Positions 6,808 through 15,547 of a stretch of 24,024 bases of DNA are shown here, piece by piece. Position 1 is the first letter of the stretch, and every line of letters starts with the position of its first letter. Source of the stretch: JANYBV01 sp043763155 (lineage in GTDB: Bacteria > Pseudomonadota > Alphaproteobacteria > Rickettsiales > SXRF01); contig JAYULW010000109.1 in NCBI GenBank assembly GCA_043763155.1, positions 1 to 24,024 on the forward strand, read 5' to 3'. A program made the position numbers and the translations under genes. The notes beneath the pieces were generated by a model. It did not search any database, was not told the DNA's origin, and saw nothing but the letters and a program-made list of their open reading frames with translations.

Positions 6808-7941
6808 ATGCAACACCCCAAAAAAACACGCCTGCTCATCAGCCTCCTTGCCTTCGCGGCTCTGGCGCTTTCGCCTTTTATCATGCCCGTTCAGGCCCTT
6901 GCTGGCGAATCGCTGGTAAATAGCGAAGTACAGGTAGACGTGTCGGGCAAAGACGCCGCCGACGCCCGCGAACAAGCCATGACCAAAGCCCAGCTCGACG
7001 GCCTCACCGACCTGCTGAGCAAGCTCACCTCCCCGGAACAGGTCCGCGTCATTTTATCGGGCCTTGAGCCTGCCAAAATCAGCTCCATGGTGCGCTCCAC
7101 CGAAGTGCTCGACGAAAAAATATCCAGCAACCGCTACCGCGCAACCCTCATGCTCACCTATGACGGCGACGAAATCAGCGGCCTGATAGATAATGGCGGC
7201 GGTGCGGCCACAGCGCCCGGCCAGCCCAAACAGGCAGCCGCCGTCGGCTCCTTCCTGATCGTCCCCGGCTACGAAGAAGACGGCGTGCAAATGCTCTGGG
7301 AAGAAGGAAATCCCTGGCGCTCCGCCTGCAAGGCCGTGGGCCTTGAAGTGGCCAGCGGCGATATCGTCGTTCCCTTCGGCGACAGCGCCGACGCCGCCGT
7401 CATAGACTCCAAAACCCTTGGCTCCGCCAATTACGCAACGCTGCTTCCCCTCACGGTCCGCTACGGCGTGAGCGACATCGTGATCGTGCAGGCCAAATAC
7501 ACCCACACCCCCGACCCCCAGCTTGAAGTGATCAAGCGCCGCGTGAACCGCACCCAGAACGAAGTAAACGTGCTGTCCTACCGCGCCGATCCGCAGGAAA
7601 CCAAGGAAACCCTGATGATGCGCGCCGCCCGCGACATCGCAGGCCAGATCGAGCATAAAAAGAACGAAGAAATGGAAACCGTCAAAGCCGTGCAGGGCGG
7701 CGACCGCAACACGGTCATGATGCTGGCCTCCATCACCACCTTGAATTCATGGACCGAACTGCGCACCAAAATGTCGGCCCTGCCCATGATTGACCGCCTC
7801 GAAGTGCTGGCCATTTCCCCCCAGCAGGTGGATCTGATCGTCCATTTCCGTGGCACGCCGGAGTCGCTGGCCAATGCGCTTACCGCGCAAAATATCCGCC
7901 TCCAGCAAAACCCCAACTACTGGGTAGTCTCGCGTGACTAA
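6808..7941 (+). CDS. DUF2066 domain-containing exported protein
   Basis: A 377-residue protein with an N-terminal signal peptide (hydrophobic core LLISLLAFAALALSPFI, likely cut after ALA near residue 32), so probably periplasmic. The N-terminal third has the DUF2066 pattern: VNSEVQVDVSGKDAADAREQAMTKAQLDGL, then an NRYRATLMLTYDG strand. The C-terminal half has the SWTELRTKMSALPMIDRLEVLAIS segment seen in this family. The function is not known. The start has no clear Shine-Dalgarno sequence. The next gene begins at a GTG inside its last codons (8-base overlap), so it is probably co-translated with an AI-2E permease and hdaA, a cluster I know from other alphaproteobacteria. Confidence 0.85.
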   Translation: MQHPKKTRLLISLLAFAALALSPFIMPVQALAGESLVNSEVQVDVSGKDAADAREQAMTKAQLDGLTDLLSKLTSPEQVRVILSGLEPAKISSMVRSTEVLDEKISSNRYRATLMLTYDGDEISGLIDNGGGAATAPGQPKQAAAVGSFLIVPGYEEDGVQMLWEEGNPWRSACKAVGLEVASGDIVVPFGDSADAAVIDSKTLGSANYATLLPLTVRYGVSDIVIVQAKYTHTPDPQLEVIKRRVNRTQNEVNVLSYRADPQETKETLMMRAARDIAGQIEHKKNEEMETVKAVQGGDRNTVMMLASITTLNSWTELRTKMSALPMIDRLEVLAISPQQVDLIVHFRGTPESLANALTAQNIRLQQNPNYWVVSRD

Positions 7942-9013
7942 GCGTGGCCTTTTCTGGGGTGGCATCGCGCTTGCCTTCCTCGTGTTCATCTTCCTGATCC
8001 ACACCATTTTGCTGCCTTTCGTGCTGGGCATTTTCATCGCCTATTTCCTAAGCCCCGCCGCCGACCAGCTGCAGCGCACCGGCGCGCCCCGCAGCCTCGC
8101 AACCTTCATGGTGCTGGGCGGCTTCTTCCTTGGGCTTGCGCTCATCATCGTGCTCATCGCCCCCATCGTCGCCACCCAGCTTTCCGGCCTCATCCACGCG
8201 GCGCCCGGCTACCTGCACGACTTCCAGGTCAAATACGAGCCGCAAATGCGCGCCCTTCTGGGCCTCGACCCCGAAAGCGGCGAAGACCTGCAATCCAACA
8301 TCCAGTCCACCCTCACCGACCATTCCGACACGGTGCTCAAATTCGCTGCGGGCTTCGCAGCGGGCATCTTCCAGTCCGGCATGGCCATCATCAATTTCTT
8401 CTCGCTCATCCTCATCACCCCCGTGGTTGCCTTCTACCTGCTGTATGATTGGCACCAGATCATTGCCCGCGTAGACAACCTGCTTCCCCGCGCCCATGTC
8501 CACACCATCCGCCAGCAAATCCGCATCATTGACAACACCCTCTCCGGCTTCGTGCGCGGCCAGCTCAATGTCTGCCTTATGCTCGGCACGTTTTACGCCA
8601 TCGCCCTGTCCTTCACCGGCCTCAAATTCGCAATCATCATCGGCCTTGGCACCGGCCTTCTGGTCATCATCCCTTATGTCGGCATGTTCTTCGGCATGAG
8701 CGTGGGGCTTGGCGTCGCCTTCTTCCAGTTTGAAGACACGCACAAACTCCTCGTCATCTTAAGCATTTTCGCCGTGGGCCAGATCATCGAAAGCAACTTC
8801 GTAACCCCCAAGCTGGTCGGCGAAAAAGTGGGCCTCCACCCTGTCTGGATTATTTTCGGCATGCTCTCAGGCGCGGCCCTTTTTGGCTTCGTGGGCGTAT
8901 TGCTGGCCGTGCCGCTCACCGCTGTGGTGGGCGTCCTCATCCGCTTCGCCATCAGCAATTACCTGCAAAGCGGCTACTATAACGGCGAAGCAAAACCGCT
9001 CCTCAAACCCTGA
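7934..9013 (+). CDS. AI-2E family (PerM-like) membrane permease
   Basis: A 359-residue multi-pass inner-membrane protein. Hydrophobic segments are visible at the N terminus (two, about 7-27 and 32-38), around 58-85, 140-160 and in a C-terminal cluster from about 205 to 335, roughly eight in all. Family hallmarks are the YDWHQ loop after the middle segments, the IIPYVGMFFGMSVGLGVAFFQF region and the VTPKLVGEKVGLHPVWIIFGMLSGAALFGFVG region. Members have been linked to autoinducer-2 export or sodium/proton antiport; the substrate here is unknown. It starts with GTG and overlaps the DUF2066 gene by 8 bases; hdaA follows after 8 bases. Confidence 0.9.
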   Translation: MTKRGLFWGGIALAFLVFIFLIHTILLPFVLGIFIAYFLSPAADQLQRTGAPRSLATFMVLGGFFLGLALIIVLIAPIVATQLSGLIHAAPGYLHDFQVKYEPQMRALLGLDPESGEDLQSNIQSTLTDHSDTVLKFAAGFAAGIFQSGMAIINFFSLILITPVVAFYLLYDWHQIIARVDNLLPRAHVHTIRQQIRIIDNTLSGFVRGQLNVCLMLGTFYAIALSFTGLKFAIIIGLGTGLLVIIPYVGMFFGMSVGLGVAFFQFEDTHKLLVILSIFAVGQIIESNFVTPKLVGEKVGLHPVWIIFGMLSGAALFGFVGVLLAVPLTAVVGVLIRFAISNYLQSGYYNGEAKPLLKP

Positions 9014-9021
9014 GTCCGGCC

Positions 9022-9672
9022 ATGTCGCAATACGCGCTGCCCCTGCCGCATTCGCCCCTGTTCACCGAAGAAACCTTCCTTGTCTCCCCCAGCAACGAAG
9101 TGGCCCACCGCATGCTCACCGCATGGCCACAGTGGCAATCCCACGCCCTGTACCTCGCAGGCGCCCCCGGCAGTGGCAAAAGCCACCTGAGCCATATCTG
9201 GGCTGCCCGCGCCCAGGCTAAAATCGTCGCCGCCACCGCCATCCCCGAACCCGAAAATGCAAACTGGCTGGTCGAAGACATCGAAAAACTCACCGATCCG
9301 CGGCCCCTCCTGCACCTGTACAACGCCACCCGCGAAAACGGCAAAAGCCTGCTTATCACCGCGAGCATAGCCCCCGCCCAGCTCACCATCACACTCCCCG
9401 ACCTTTCCTCGCGCCTGCTGGCAACCCCGCTCGCCACCATCTTCATGGCCGACGACACGGTGCTGGCCGCCGCCATGCGCAAGCAATTCGCCGACCGCCA
9501 GTTAAAAGTGGAAGAAGAAGTCATCGCCTATTTGCTGCCGCGCATGGAGCGCTCGCTCTCGCAAATCCAGGCGCTTGTTGCCCGCATAGACGAAAGCGCC
9601 CTGCAAACGCACAAAAACATCACCGTGCCCTTCGTGCGCGGCCTGCTCAGCGAAGACGGAAAGCTGCTATAA
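9022..9672 (+). CDS. hdaA: HdaA, DnaA-related regulator of replication initiation
   Basis: A 216-residue AAA+ protein of the Hda/HdaA type. With the sliding clamp it promotes hydrolysis of DnaA-bound ATP and so limits re-initiation. The N terminus (SQYALPLPHSPLFTEETFLVSPSN) contains a QYALPL-type clamp-binding motif at residues 3-8. Walker A is GAPGSGKSH at 47-55, a Walker B-like WLVEDIE lies at 82-88, and RLLATPL lies in the second half of the ATPase domain. There is no C-terminal DNA-binding domain, as expected for Hda. It has only a weak ribosome-binding site and is the last gene of a DUF2066-permease-hdaA operon. It overlaps the convergent motB by 6 bases at the stops. Confidence 0.92.
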   Translation: MSQYALPLPHSPLFTEETFLVSPSNEVAHRMLTAWPQWQSHALYLAGAPGSGKSHLSHIWAARAQAKIVAATAIPEPENANWLVEDIEKLTDPRPLLHLYNATRENGKSLLITASIAPAQLTITLPDLSSRLLATPLATIFMADDTVLAAAMRKQFADRQLKVEEEVIAYLLPRMERSLSQIQALVARIDESALQTHKNITVPFVRGLLSEDGKLL

Positions 9673-10329
9673 ACCCTGCTCTACCCGGATAACCACACGC
9701 TCATTCAGCTTGCGGTTCACAATAATGGCATTGCCATTCACATCCAGGTTCGGAACCTTCGGATGCGTCACGCCATACCCCACAGCGCTCAAGCGGGAAG
9801 GGGCCAATCCCTGCTCAATAAAAAACCGCACCACATGGGCAGCCCTAGCCGCCGAAAACTCCCAGTTCGTCGGATACTGGTCCGTGCTCACCAGCAAATC
9901 ATTGGTGTAGCCCTCAACCGCAATGCGCGATTCTAAAAAATCCGCTTCCTTCAGCTTCGCCGCCAATTCCTGCAAAGCAGGCACCATCGTCTCATCAAAA
10001 TCCGCCGATTTTTCCTTGAAGAACGACACGGTCGAAAGCTCCAGCACAATGCTCTTATCCGTCTTTTCAATCGCCACATCATTCAGGATATTCTTGGCCT
10101 CAACCACCGCCTGCAACGAGCGGAACAATCCTTGGAACGGCGTGGTCAGGCTCACCGAGCCAAACTGCCCCGTCACCCCGTCTTTAATGGCCGAAAGCTT
10201 TTCTTTCTTAGGCTCCGACACCGATACGAAAATAATGAAAAACCCCAAGAGCAGCGTAATCATGTCCGCATAGCTCATCAGCCATGAATCCACATTATCT
10301 TCCGCCTGGTGTTTATGCGGGGGGATCAT
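9667..10329 (-). CDS. motB: Flagellar motor stator protein MotB
   Basis: A 220-residue stator subunit that anchors the MotA channel to peptidoglycan. A short cytoplasmic N terminus is followed by one membrane segment (about 17-40, SWLMSYADMITLLLGFFIIFVS) with the proton-path Asp22. The C-terminal OmpA-like domain carries EGYTNDLL...YPTNWEFSAARAAHVVRFF and NRKLNERVVIRVE, typical of MotB/PomB. It is shorter than many MotB proteins (250-300 residues) but complete. Its ATG overlaps the motA stop (ATGA at 10329-10326), which indicates translational coupling. It is convergent with hdaA. Confidence 0.92.
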   Translation of the reverse strand: MIPPHKHQAEDNVDSWLMSYADMITLLLGFFIIFVSVSEPKKEKLSAIKDGVTGQFGSVSLTTPFQGLFRSLQAVVEAKNILNDVAIEKTDKSIVLELSTVSFFKEKSADFDETMVPALQELAAKLKEADFLESRIAVEGYTNDLLVSTDQYPTNWEFSAARAAHVVRFFIEQGLAPSRLSAVGYGVTHPKVPNLDVNGNAIIVNRKLNERVVIRVEQGL

Positions 10330-11207
10330 GCCGCATTACCCGACGTCGAAGATGCAGCCGGTGCCGCATGCTGCGCCGCCAGCGTCGCCCCATAATTTTT
10401 AAGTTGCGAATCAAGGTCGAAATGAATCGCAGGGTCAAGGAAGCTGTTGAGCTTATCCTGCATATAGCGCGGGCTTTGCTTCTCCGCCAGCAGCACCAAA
10501 CCTTCGGTCATCATATAGTTACGGAAGCGCATGATATCCTGCTTCTGCATCAGCTTGTCAGCAGCGGGCAAACAAAACAGGCGCGCCGTAATAATCCCGT
10601 ACAGCGTGGCCAGCAACGCAACCGCCAAACCCATGCCGATCATAGACATATCTGCCTGAATATTCTGGAGCATGATCACCATCCCCACCAGCGTCCCCAC
10701 CATGCCGAAAGCCGGAGCCGTAGACGCCATATTCCGAAGCACGGTCACAGGCGCAATACTGCGCTCAAAATCCGCCTCAACAGCCGTATTCATCATCGCC
10801 CGGATCACCTCCGGCTGGTACCCCGTCACCACCAGCTCCACGCCGTAGCGCAAAAGCGGTTCCTTGATCTTGGTCCCAATCTCGCCCTCAAGCCCGATCA
10901 GCCCTTTGGAATGCACCAGATACGCCCATTTGATCAGCCGCATAATCTCCGCATTCAGCCCCTCGCGGGTGGCGGCGGGCTTCTGCACCATGTTCCAGAT
11001 CGCGCCAAATGCCAGCTGCACATAGCGGGCCTGATAGCTCATGAACGCGTTGGCAATCGTCCCCCCGATCACGATCAGGAAGCCTTCCATGCTCAAAAAC
11101 GAGAGGTAATTGTTGGTTCCATGGGCAATCGCGCCCAGAATCAGGCAAAAGCCGAAGACAGTGCCAGCCACGGTGGCTAGTGAAACAGAACGGACAGCAC
11201 GCTCCAT
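10326..11207 (-). CDS. motA: Flagellar motor stator protein MotA
   Basis: A 293-residue inner-membrane protein that forms the ion channel of the flagellar stator with MotB. Four hydrophobic segments are visible: about 10-28, 38-56, 165-182 and 190-212. The cytoplasmic loop has Arg90 and GLIGLEGEI, the region that contacts the rotor. The two conserved prolines are Pro165 (TAPAFGMVG) and Pro214 (CLPAADKLM). An Ala-rich tail of about 30 residues ends the protein. It precedes motB with a 4-base overlap. No other flagellar genes lie nearby, as is common for motAB. The ion used (proton or sodium) cannot be read from the sequence with confidence. Confidence 0.93.
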   Translation of the reverse strand: MERAVRSVSLATVAGTVFGFCLILGAIAHGTNNYLSFLSMEGFLIVIGGTIANAFMSYQARYVQLAFGAIWNMVQKPAATREGLNAEIMRLIKWAYLVHSKGLIGLEGEIGTKIKEPLLRYGVELVVTGYQPEVIRAMMNTAVEADFERSIAPVTVLRNMASTAPAFGMVGTLVGMVIMLQNIQADMSMIGMGLAVALLATLYGIITARLFCLPAADKLMQKQDIMRFRNYMMTEGLVLLAEKQSPRYMQDKLNSFLDPAIHFDLDSQLKNYGATLAAQHAAPAASSTSGNAA

Positions 11208-11338
11208 AGGGCGGTATTTCCCGAAGTTTTTAGTGTATAATGTCTATGAAACCATTTATGGGTTAAAAAACAGCCAAGAAAGGGTTGTGTTTTGGTAAGT
11301 TTTTAGCCAAACATAATCTAATTCAGGAAGATTAACAT

Positions 11339-12067
11339 ATGCGCCCCCCCATTATCGGCATAACGCTGGACTACGAGGAAAACGGCGGCTATTCGAAGAT
11401 GCCATGGTACGCCCTGCGCGAGAATTATTGCAGCTCGGTAAGCACATTCGGCGGCATTCCTTTCCCGCTGCCCCACGAATTAGGATTAATAACCCATTAT
11501 CTCGACCTGATTGACGGCCTCGTGGTCACCGGCGGCGCGTTCGACGTTGCCCCCGAACTCTACGGCGAAGCCACCCAGCACGAAACCGTGGTAACCAAAG
11601 CCCGCCGCACCAAGTTCGAATACGGCATGGTGCAGGGCGCCATCCAGCGGGGCATCCCCATCCTTGGCATCTGCGGCGGCCAGCAGCTCCTGAATGTCGT
11701 CCTCGGCGGCACCCTCATCCAACACATCCCCGACAGCATTCCGGGCGCGCTGGAACACGAACAAAAGAACCCCCGCACCGAACCCGGCCACGAGGTAAAG
11801 ATCGCCGCAAACACCCTCCTTGCCCGCATACTCGGCACCGAGAAAATCGCCGTCAATTCCGCGCACCATCAGGCAGTGGCCGCCCCCGCCCCCGGCAGCA
11901 TCGTCAACGCCACCGCCCCCGATGGCGTGATCGAAGGTATCGAACTCACCGGCCATCCCTTCTGCATCGGCGTGCAGTGGCACCCCGAATATTTCGTGAC
12001 CGACGCCGACCGCAAGATCATGGACGCCTTCGTCACCGCCGCCAGCCATAAGGCCAAAGCCGCATGA
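11339..12067 (+). CDS. Class I glutamine amidotransferase-like hydrolase (peptidase C26, PuuD-like)
   Basis: A 242-residue protein of the gamma-glutamyl-gamma-aminobutyrate hydrolase family, which cleaves gamma-glutamyl bonds, for example in putrescine catabolism. The nucleophile is Cys112 in GICGGQQLLNV, with His215 and Glu217 in GVQWHPE. The family motifs DGLVVTGG.FDVAPELYGE and VNSAHHQAV are present. It starts at 11339 with GGAAG 8 bases upstream. Its stop overlaps the next start (ATGA, 12064-12067), so it is coupled to a pseudouridine synthase. No polyamine genes lie nearby, so the real substrate is uncertain. Confidence 0.88.
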   Translation: MRPPIIGITLDYEENGGYSKMPWYALRENYCSSVSTFGGIPFPLPHELGLITHYLDLIDGLVVTGGAFDVAPELYGEATQHETVVTKARRTKFEYGMVQGAIQRGIPILGICGGQQLLNVVLGGTLIQHIPDSIPGALEHEQKNPRTEPGHEVKIAANTLLARILGTEKIAVNSAHHQAVAAPAPGSIVNATAPDGVIEGIELTGHPFCIGVQWHPEYFVTDADRKIMDAFVTAASHKAKAA

Positions 12068-12819
12068 GCGAAAAAGTTTACAACGAATACACCTCCACCA
12101 TCACCTACCCCGGCGAACGCCTGGCCAAACGCATCGCCCGCGCAGGGCTATGTTCGCGCCGCGAAGCCGAGCGCTGGATCGAGGAAGGCCGCGTCAAAGT
12201 CGGCGGCAAAGTGGTCAAAAGCTCTGCCCTGAACGTGCAGGAATCCGACAGCGTGATGGTAGATGGCAAACTCCTGCAAACCAAGGAAGTCACCCGCCTC
12301 TGGCTCTACAACAAGCCCGCGGGCCTCATGACCACCCACAACGACCCCGAAGGCCGCAAAACCGTATTCGACTCCCTGCCCAAGGACATGCCCCGCGTGA
12401 TCTCGGTCGGCCGCCTCGACTTAAACTCCGAAGGCCTGTTGCTGCTCACCAACGACGGCGCACTCGCCCGCAAGCTCGAACTCCCCAGCAACGGCTGGAT
12501 CCGCCGCTACCGCGTGCGCGCTTACGGCGGCGTCACCGAATCCATGCTTCAGGGCATGAAAGACGGCGTCACCATTGACGGCATGCAGTATGGCAGCGTC
12601 GAAGCCGCGCTCGACTCCCAAAAGGGCGACAATAGCTGGTTCACCGTCTCCCTGACTGAGGGCAAAAACCGCGAAATCCGCCGCCTGTTCGAGCATTTCG
12701 GCTGCAAGGTAAGCCGCCTCATGCGCCTGTCCTACGGCCCCTTCATGCTGGGCGCACTGCCCAAAGGGCAAGTGAAGGAAGTGCAGGGCCGCGTCATCAA
12801 ATCCTTCATCAAGCTGTAA
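12064..12819 (+). CDS. RsuA/RluB-family rRNA pseudouridine synthase
   Basis: A 251-residue enzyme that isomerises uridine to pseudouridine in rRNA. An N-terminal S4 RNA-binding domain (about 17-63: GERLAKRIARAGLCSRREAE...) is followed by the catalytic domain with Asp119 in VGRLDLNSEGLLLLTND and the motif EGKNREIRRLFEHFG. The sequence looks most like RluB (23S rRNA), but RluE and RsuA share these motifs, so I give no symbol. It overlaps the upstream hydrolase by 4 bases and is followed by rsmD after 2 bases, forming an rRNA-modification pair. Confidence 0.92.
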   Translation: MSEKVYNEYTSTITYPGERLAKRIARAGLCSRREAERWIEEGRVKVGGKVVKSSALNVQESDSVMVDGKLLQTKEVTRLWLYNKPAGLMTTHNDPEGRKTVFDSLPKDMPRVISVGRLDLNSEGLLLLTNDGALARKLELPSNGWIRRYRVRAYGGVTESMLQGMKDGVTIDGMQYGSVEAALDSQKGDNSWFTVSLTEGKNREIRRLFEHFGCKVSRLMRLSYGPFMLGALPKGQVKEVQGRVIKSFIKL

Positions 12820-12821
12820 TC

Positions 12822-13388
12822 ATGCGCATCATCTCCGGCAAACATCGCGGAAGACGCATCGAACTGGGCAAGGAAGCCGCAAACTTCGTGCGCCCCACCT
12901 CCGACTTCGCCCGCGAAGCCATCTTCAATATCCTGACCCACAGCAACCTCGGCACCGACGGCCACCCCTTCATTGATCAGGACGTCGCCGACATCTCCTG
13001 CGGCACCGGCGCGCTGGGCCTTGAGGCCCTCTCACGCGGCGCGCGCCACATCACCTTCGTGGATAAATCCCGCGAAGCGCTGGTAAATGCCCATTACAAC
13101 GCCGAGAAAATGCACGAAATAGACAACGTGGATTTCGTGCATGCGGATGCCACCAAGCTCCCCCGCGCCCGCCGCCCGTTCGCCCTTATTTTCTTAGATC
13201 CCCCCTACTTCAAAAACCTCGTCGAAGACTCCCTCAAAAGCATACATGCCGGCGGCTGGCTAGCCCCCAACGGCCTCGTCGTCGTCGAACACGGCAACAA
13301 AGAAAAAATCACCATCCCGCCCCAATACAAGCGTATTGACGAGCGCAATTACGGCCGCGCCGTAATCAACCTCCTGAAACTGGCTTAA
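12822..13388 (+). CDS. rsmD: 16S rRNA (guanine966-N2)-methyltransferase
   Basis: A 188-residue SAM-dependent methyltransferase that modifies G966 of 16S rRNA in the small-subunit head. It starts MRIISGKHRGRRI and contains the family motif RPTSDFAREAIFNIL. The SAM-binding loop DISCGTGALG is at 57-66 (most relatives have DLFAGTGALG), and the catalytic motif is DPPY at 126-129. It lies 2 bases after the pseudouridine synthase gene and ends before a block of hairpin-forming tandem repeats. Confidence 0.94.
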   Translation: MRIISGKHRGRRIELGKEAANFVRPTSDFAREAIFNILTHSNLGTDGHPFIDQDVADISCGTGALGLEALSRGARHITFVDKSREALVNAHYNAEKMHEIDNVDFVHADATKLPRARRPFALIFLDPPYFKNLVEDSLKSIHAGGWLAPNGLVVVEHGNKEKITIPPQYKRIDERNYGRAVINLLKLA

Positions 13389-13469
13389 TAGGCCGGACAA
13401 TCCTCACCGACCAAGCAATCACCCCCGGAGGAGTCCTACACGACGACTAGCCGCATTGAGCGGCGCAGC

Positions 13470-13561
13470 ATGCGCGGCACTTGAGCGCACCTTCTAAAAG
13501 AAAATGCGCGGCGCTTGTGCGCACCTTTTAGAAAAACATGCGCGGCGCTTGAGCGCACCTT
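13470..13561. repeat. Three tandem 34-bp repeats with hairpins
   Basis: Copies start at 13470, 13504 and 13538, spaced exactly 34 bases. Each begins ATGCGCGGC(A/G)CTTG, continues to a GCGCACCTT block and (copies 1 and 2) ends in an A/T-rich spacer. The third copy runs into the end of the convergent gene at 13561. Each core can fold as TGCGC...GCGCA or GCGC-TTGA-GCGC. A related hairpin (CCGC-ATTGA-GCGG, 13451-13463) precedes the first copy. The block lies between the stops of two convergent genes, so it may act as a bidirectional terminator. Confidence 0.85.
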
Positions 13562-15522
13562 CAATTAAGATCTATGCTGTAATCCTGCGGCGCATCCTTT
13601 TCAAACGCCAGCGGCACATTAATGCTCTTCACCATGCACTGCGCACCCACCTTGTCTTCGCAGTAATAGAACGTGCCCTGCATCTGGTATTTATTGCCCA
13701 CCCGCGCCGGAATACTCATCCGGTTCTGCTGCAAATGCGCCCGGTCGAACGTCACCACCGCCGCATTATTCTGCACCAGGTCAAACACCGCCAGATAGCT
13801 CGGCGCATCCTTATTGATATGCCAGCCCGCCTTCAACCCCAGCGTCAGCCGTATCGGCGTGTTAGACGCCAGCACCAGCGGGTCGGAAGGGCTCATCGTA
13901 TTGGGCAATTCATCGGCAAGGGCCGCCGCCACCGGCTTCTGCGTTTCTTCCTGCACCTTGAAGGTAAACACCTCCTGCGTCATCAAATCCACCGCCCGGA
14001 TCGCCCGGTTATTCGCATCGGCCACATACAGCATCTTATCGCCCAGCGCCAGGCCCGAAGGCTCGTTAAACTGCGCTTTCGCGCGTTCGCCGTTTTCCAC
14101 GCCGCGCTTGCCCGTGCCCGCATAATCCTCCAGCACGCCCTTGTCGGTATCGTAGCGGCGAATCGAATGATTATACGCATCGGCCACAAAAACACCCTTC
14201 GCGGTTGCAACCAGCCCCAGCGGGTGCTGCATCCGCGCCACGGGCCGTGGCCCCGGCTTATAGCCAAAATCAAACAGGCCCGAACCAATCAGCGTATGCA
14301 CCTGCCCCTTTTCCACCACGCGCAAAGAGCTGGTTTCCGCATCCACGAAATACAACTTCCCGTCAAACGCCGAAACACCGCTGGGCTGCGCCAGATGTGC
14401 GCTAAGCAGTGCGCCGTCTTCCAGCCCCTCATCGCCCGTGCCCGCCAGCACACTGAGCGTCTTCTTCACGACATCATAGCTCCAAAGCTGGTGCAGCCCC
14501 GCCATCGCCACCACAAGATGGCGATCATCGGGGTAAAACGTAAGATCCCACGGAGAAGCGATAGACACCTTCAGCGCCGGCATGTTCCTGCCCTCATACA
14601 CATGCCCCTGCGCCCCGTCGCCTGCAATGGTGGTAACCATGCGCGTTTTCAGGTTCGCCTCGCGCAATTCATGGTTGCCGGTATCGGCGATATACAGCGA
14701 ATCCCCCTTCAGCGCCAAACCCTGCGGCGTGTTAAACCGCACATCTTCAAAGCTGCCGTCGGCCCGTCCCTTATTGCCTGAGCCGATCACCTCCAGCACC
14801 TTGCCATCCAGCGCCGTAATCAGGATGCGGTCATGCCCGGAATCGGCGATCACCAAAGCCTGCTTACCCTTATAATCCGCATCCACCGCAAGCTTTCCGG
14901 GGAAGCTCAGCTGGCTGTAACCTTCCTTTTCTTTTTCCAGCTTCAGCGGCAGGCTGTCAGCGCGGATCTTGCCTTTGAAGTCCTTGCTCACCCGCTCGAT
15001 ATCTTTTTCCATCTCCGCGAAATGCCGTTCGCCCGAATACTGCGCCACCACCTTGCCATTGGGGTCAATCAGCACGAAGGTGGGCCACGCCTCCACCTTA
15101 AACGCATTCCACGTCGCAAAATTAAAATCATTTACCACCGGGTGATGAATGCCATAGCGCAAAATCGCCTGCCGGATATTTTCCGTTTCGCCCTCGTTCT
15201 TGAACTTGGCCGAATGCACCCCGATCACCGTCAAATCATGCGAAAATTTGGTCTCAAGCTGTCCCAGCTCCGGCAAAATCTGCATGCAGTTAATGCAGCA
15301 ATACGTCCAGAAATCCAGCAGCACCAGCCGCCCATGCAAGTCTTCAGGCAGCAAAGGCCGCGAGGTATTCAGCCACCCATGCTGCTGCGTAACCGTGGCA
15401 AACGCGTCCATCGGCTGCTTCACAATCGCCACGTCCGCTTGCGTTTTTGCCTGCGCCAATGCGGGCAAAACCACCAGCCCCAACGCCGCCACACCTGAGA
15501 TTATTGCCTGTTTCATACCCAT
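13561..15522 (-). CDS. Periplasmic thioredoxin-NHL repeat-DsbD-like fusion protein
   Basis: A 653-residue exported protein. The signal peptide ends in ALAQA near residue 25. A thioredoxin-like domain (about 55-190) has DFWTYCCINCMQILP, with a Cys76-Ile-Asn-Cys79 redox motif preceded by Cys75, as in NHLRC2-type proteins. NHL beta-propeller repeats follow (about 205-525; recurrent GLAL...LYIADTGNH..R and AGTG motifs). The C-terminal 120 residues resemble the N-terminal (alpha) domain of DsbD and carry Cys621 and Cys629. A role in periplasmic thiol exchange is likely but its partner is unknown. It is the last gene after hmgA-fah-maiA, 25 bases downstream of maiA. The start is uncertain: ATG at 15522 or 15516, neither with a strong Shine-Dalgarno sequence. 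Confidence 0.87.
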   Translation of the reverse strand: MGMKQAIISGVAALGLVVLPALAQAKTQADVAIVKQPMDAFATVTQQHGWLNTSRPLLPEDLHGRLVLLDFWTYCCINCMQILPELGQLETKFSHDLTVIGVHSAKFKNEGETENIRQAILRYGIHHPVVNDFNFATWNAFKVEAWPTFVLIDPNGKVVAQYSGERHFAEMEKDIERVSKDFKGKIRADSLPLKLEKEKEGYSQLSFPGKLAVDADYKGKQALVIADSGHDRILITALDGKVLEVIGSGNKGRADGSFEDVRFNTPQGLALKGDSLYIADTGNHELREANLKTRMVTTIAGDGAQGHVYEGRNMPALKVSIASPWDLTFYPDDRHLVVAMAGLHQLWSYDVVKKTLSVLAGTGDEGLEDGALLSAHLAQPSGVSAFDGKLYFVDAETSSLRVVEKGQVHTLIGSGLFDFGYKPGPRPVARMQHPLGLVATAKGVFVADAYNHSIRRYDTDKGVLEDYAGTGKRGVENGERAKAQFNEPSGLALGDKMLYVADANNRAIRAVDLMTQEVFTFKVQEETQKPVAAALADELPNTMSPSDPLVLASNTPIRLTLGLKAGWHINKDAPSYLAVFDLVQNNAAVVTFDRAHLQQNRMSIPARVGNKYQMQGTFYYCEDKVGAQCMVKSINVPLAFEKDAPQDYSIDLN

Positions 15523-15547
15523 CTATTCGTACGCCAGCCCTAAAAAG

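Noticed and set aside
6801..6810. CtrA half-site (TTAACCAT) at the DUF2066 start
   Set aside because: Only half of the TTAA-N7-TTAA consensus, and it overlaps the start codon; chance is likely.
11291..11311. Inverted repeat TTTGG-N11-CCAAA before the glutamine amidotransferase gene
   Set aside because: Five-base arms in AT-rich DNA are expected by chance, and no other signal supports it.
13470..13561. CRISPR array
   Set aside because: The units are contiguous 34-bp tandem repeats without unique spacers, and there are no cas genes.
13504..14781. 425-codon plus-strand frame opposite the thioredoxin-NHL gene
   Set aside because: Begins in the tandem repeats, is Arg/His-rich and has no domain; the minus-strand protein is clear.
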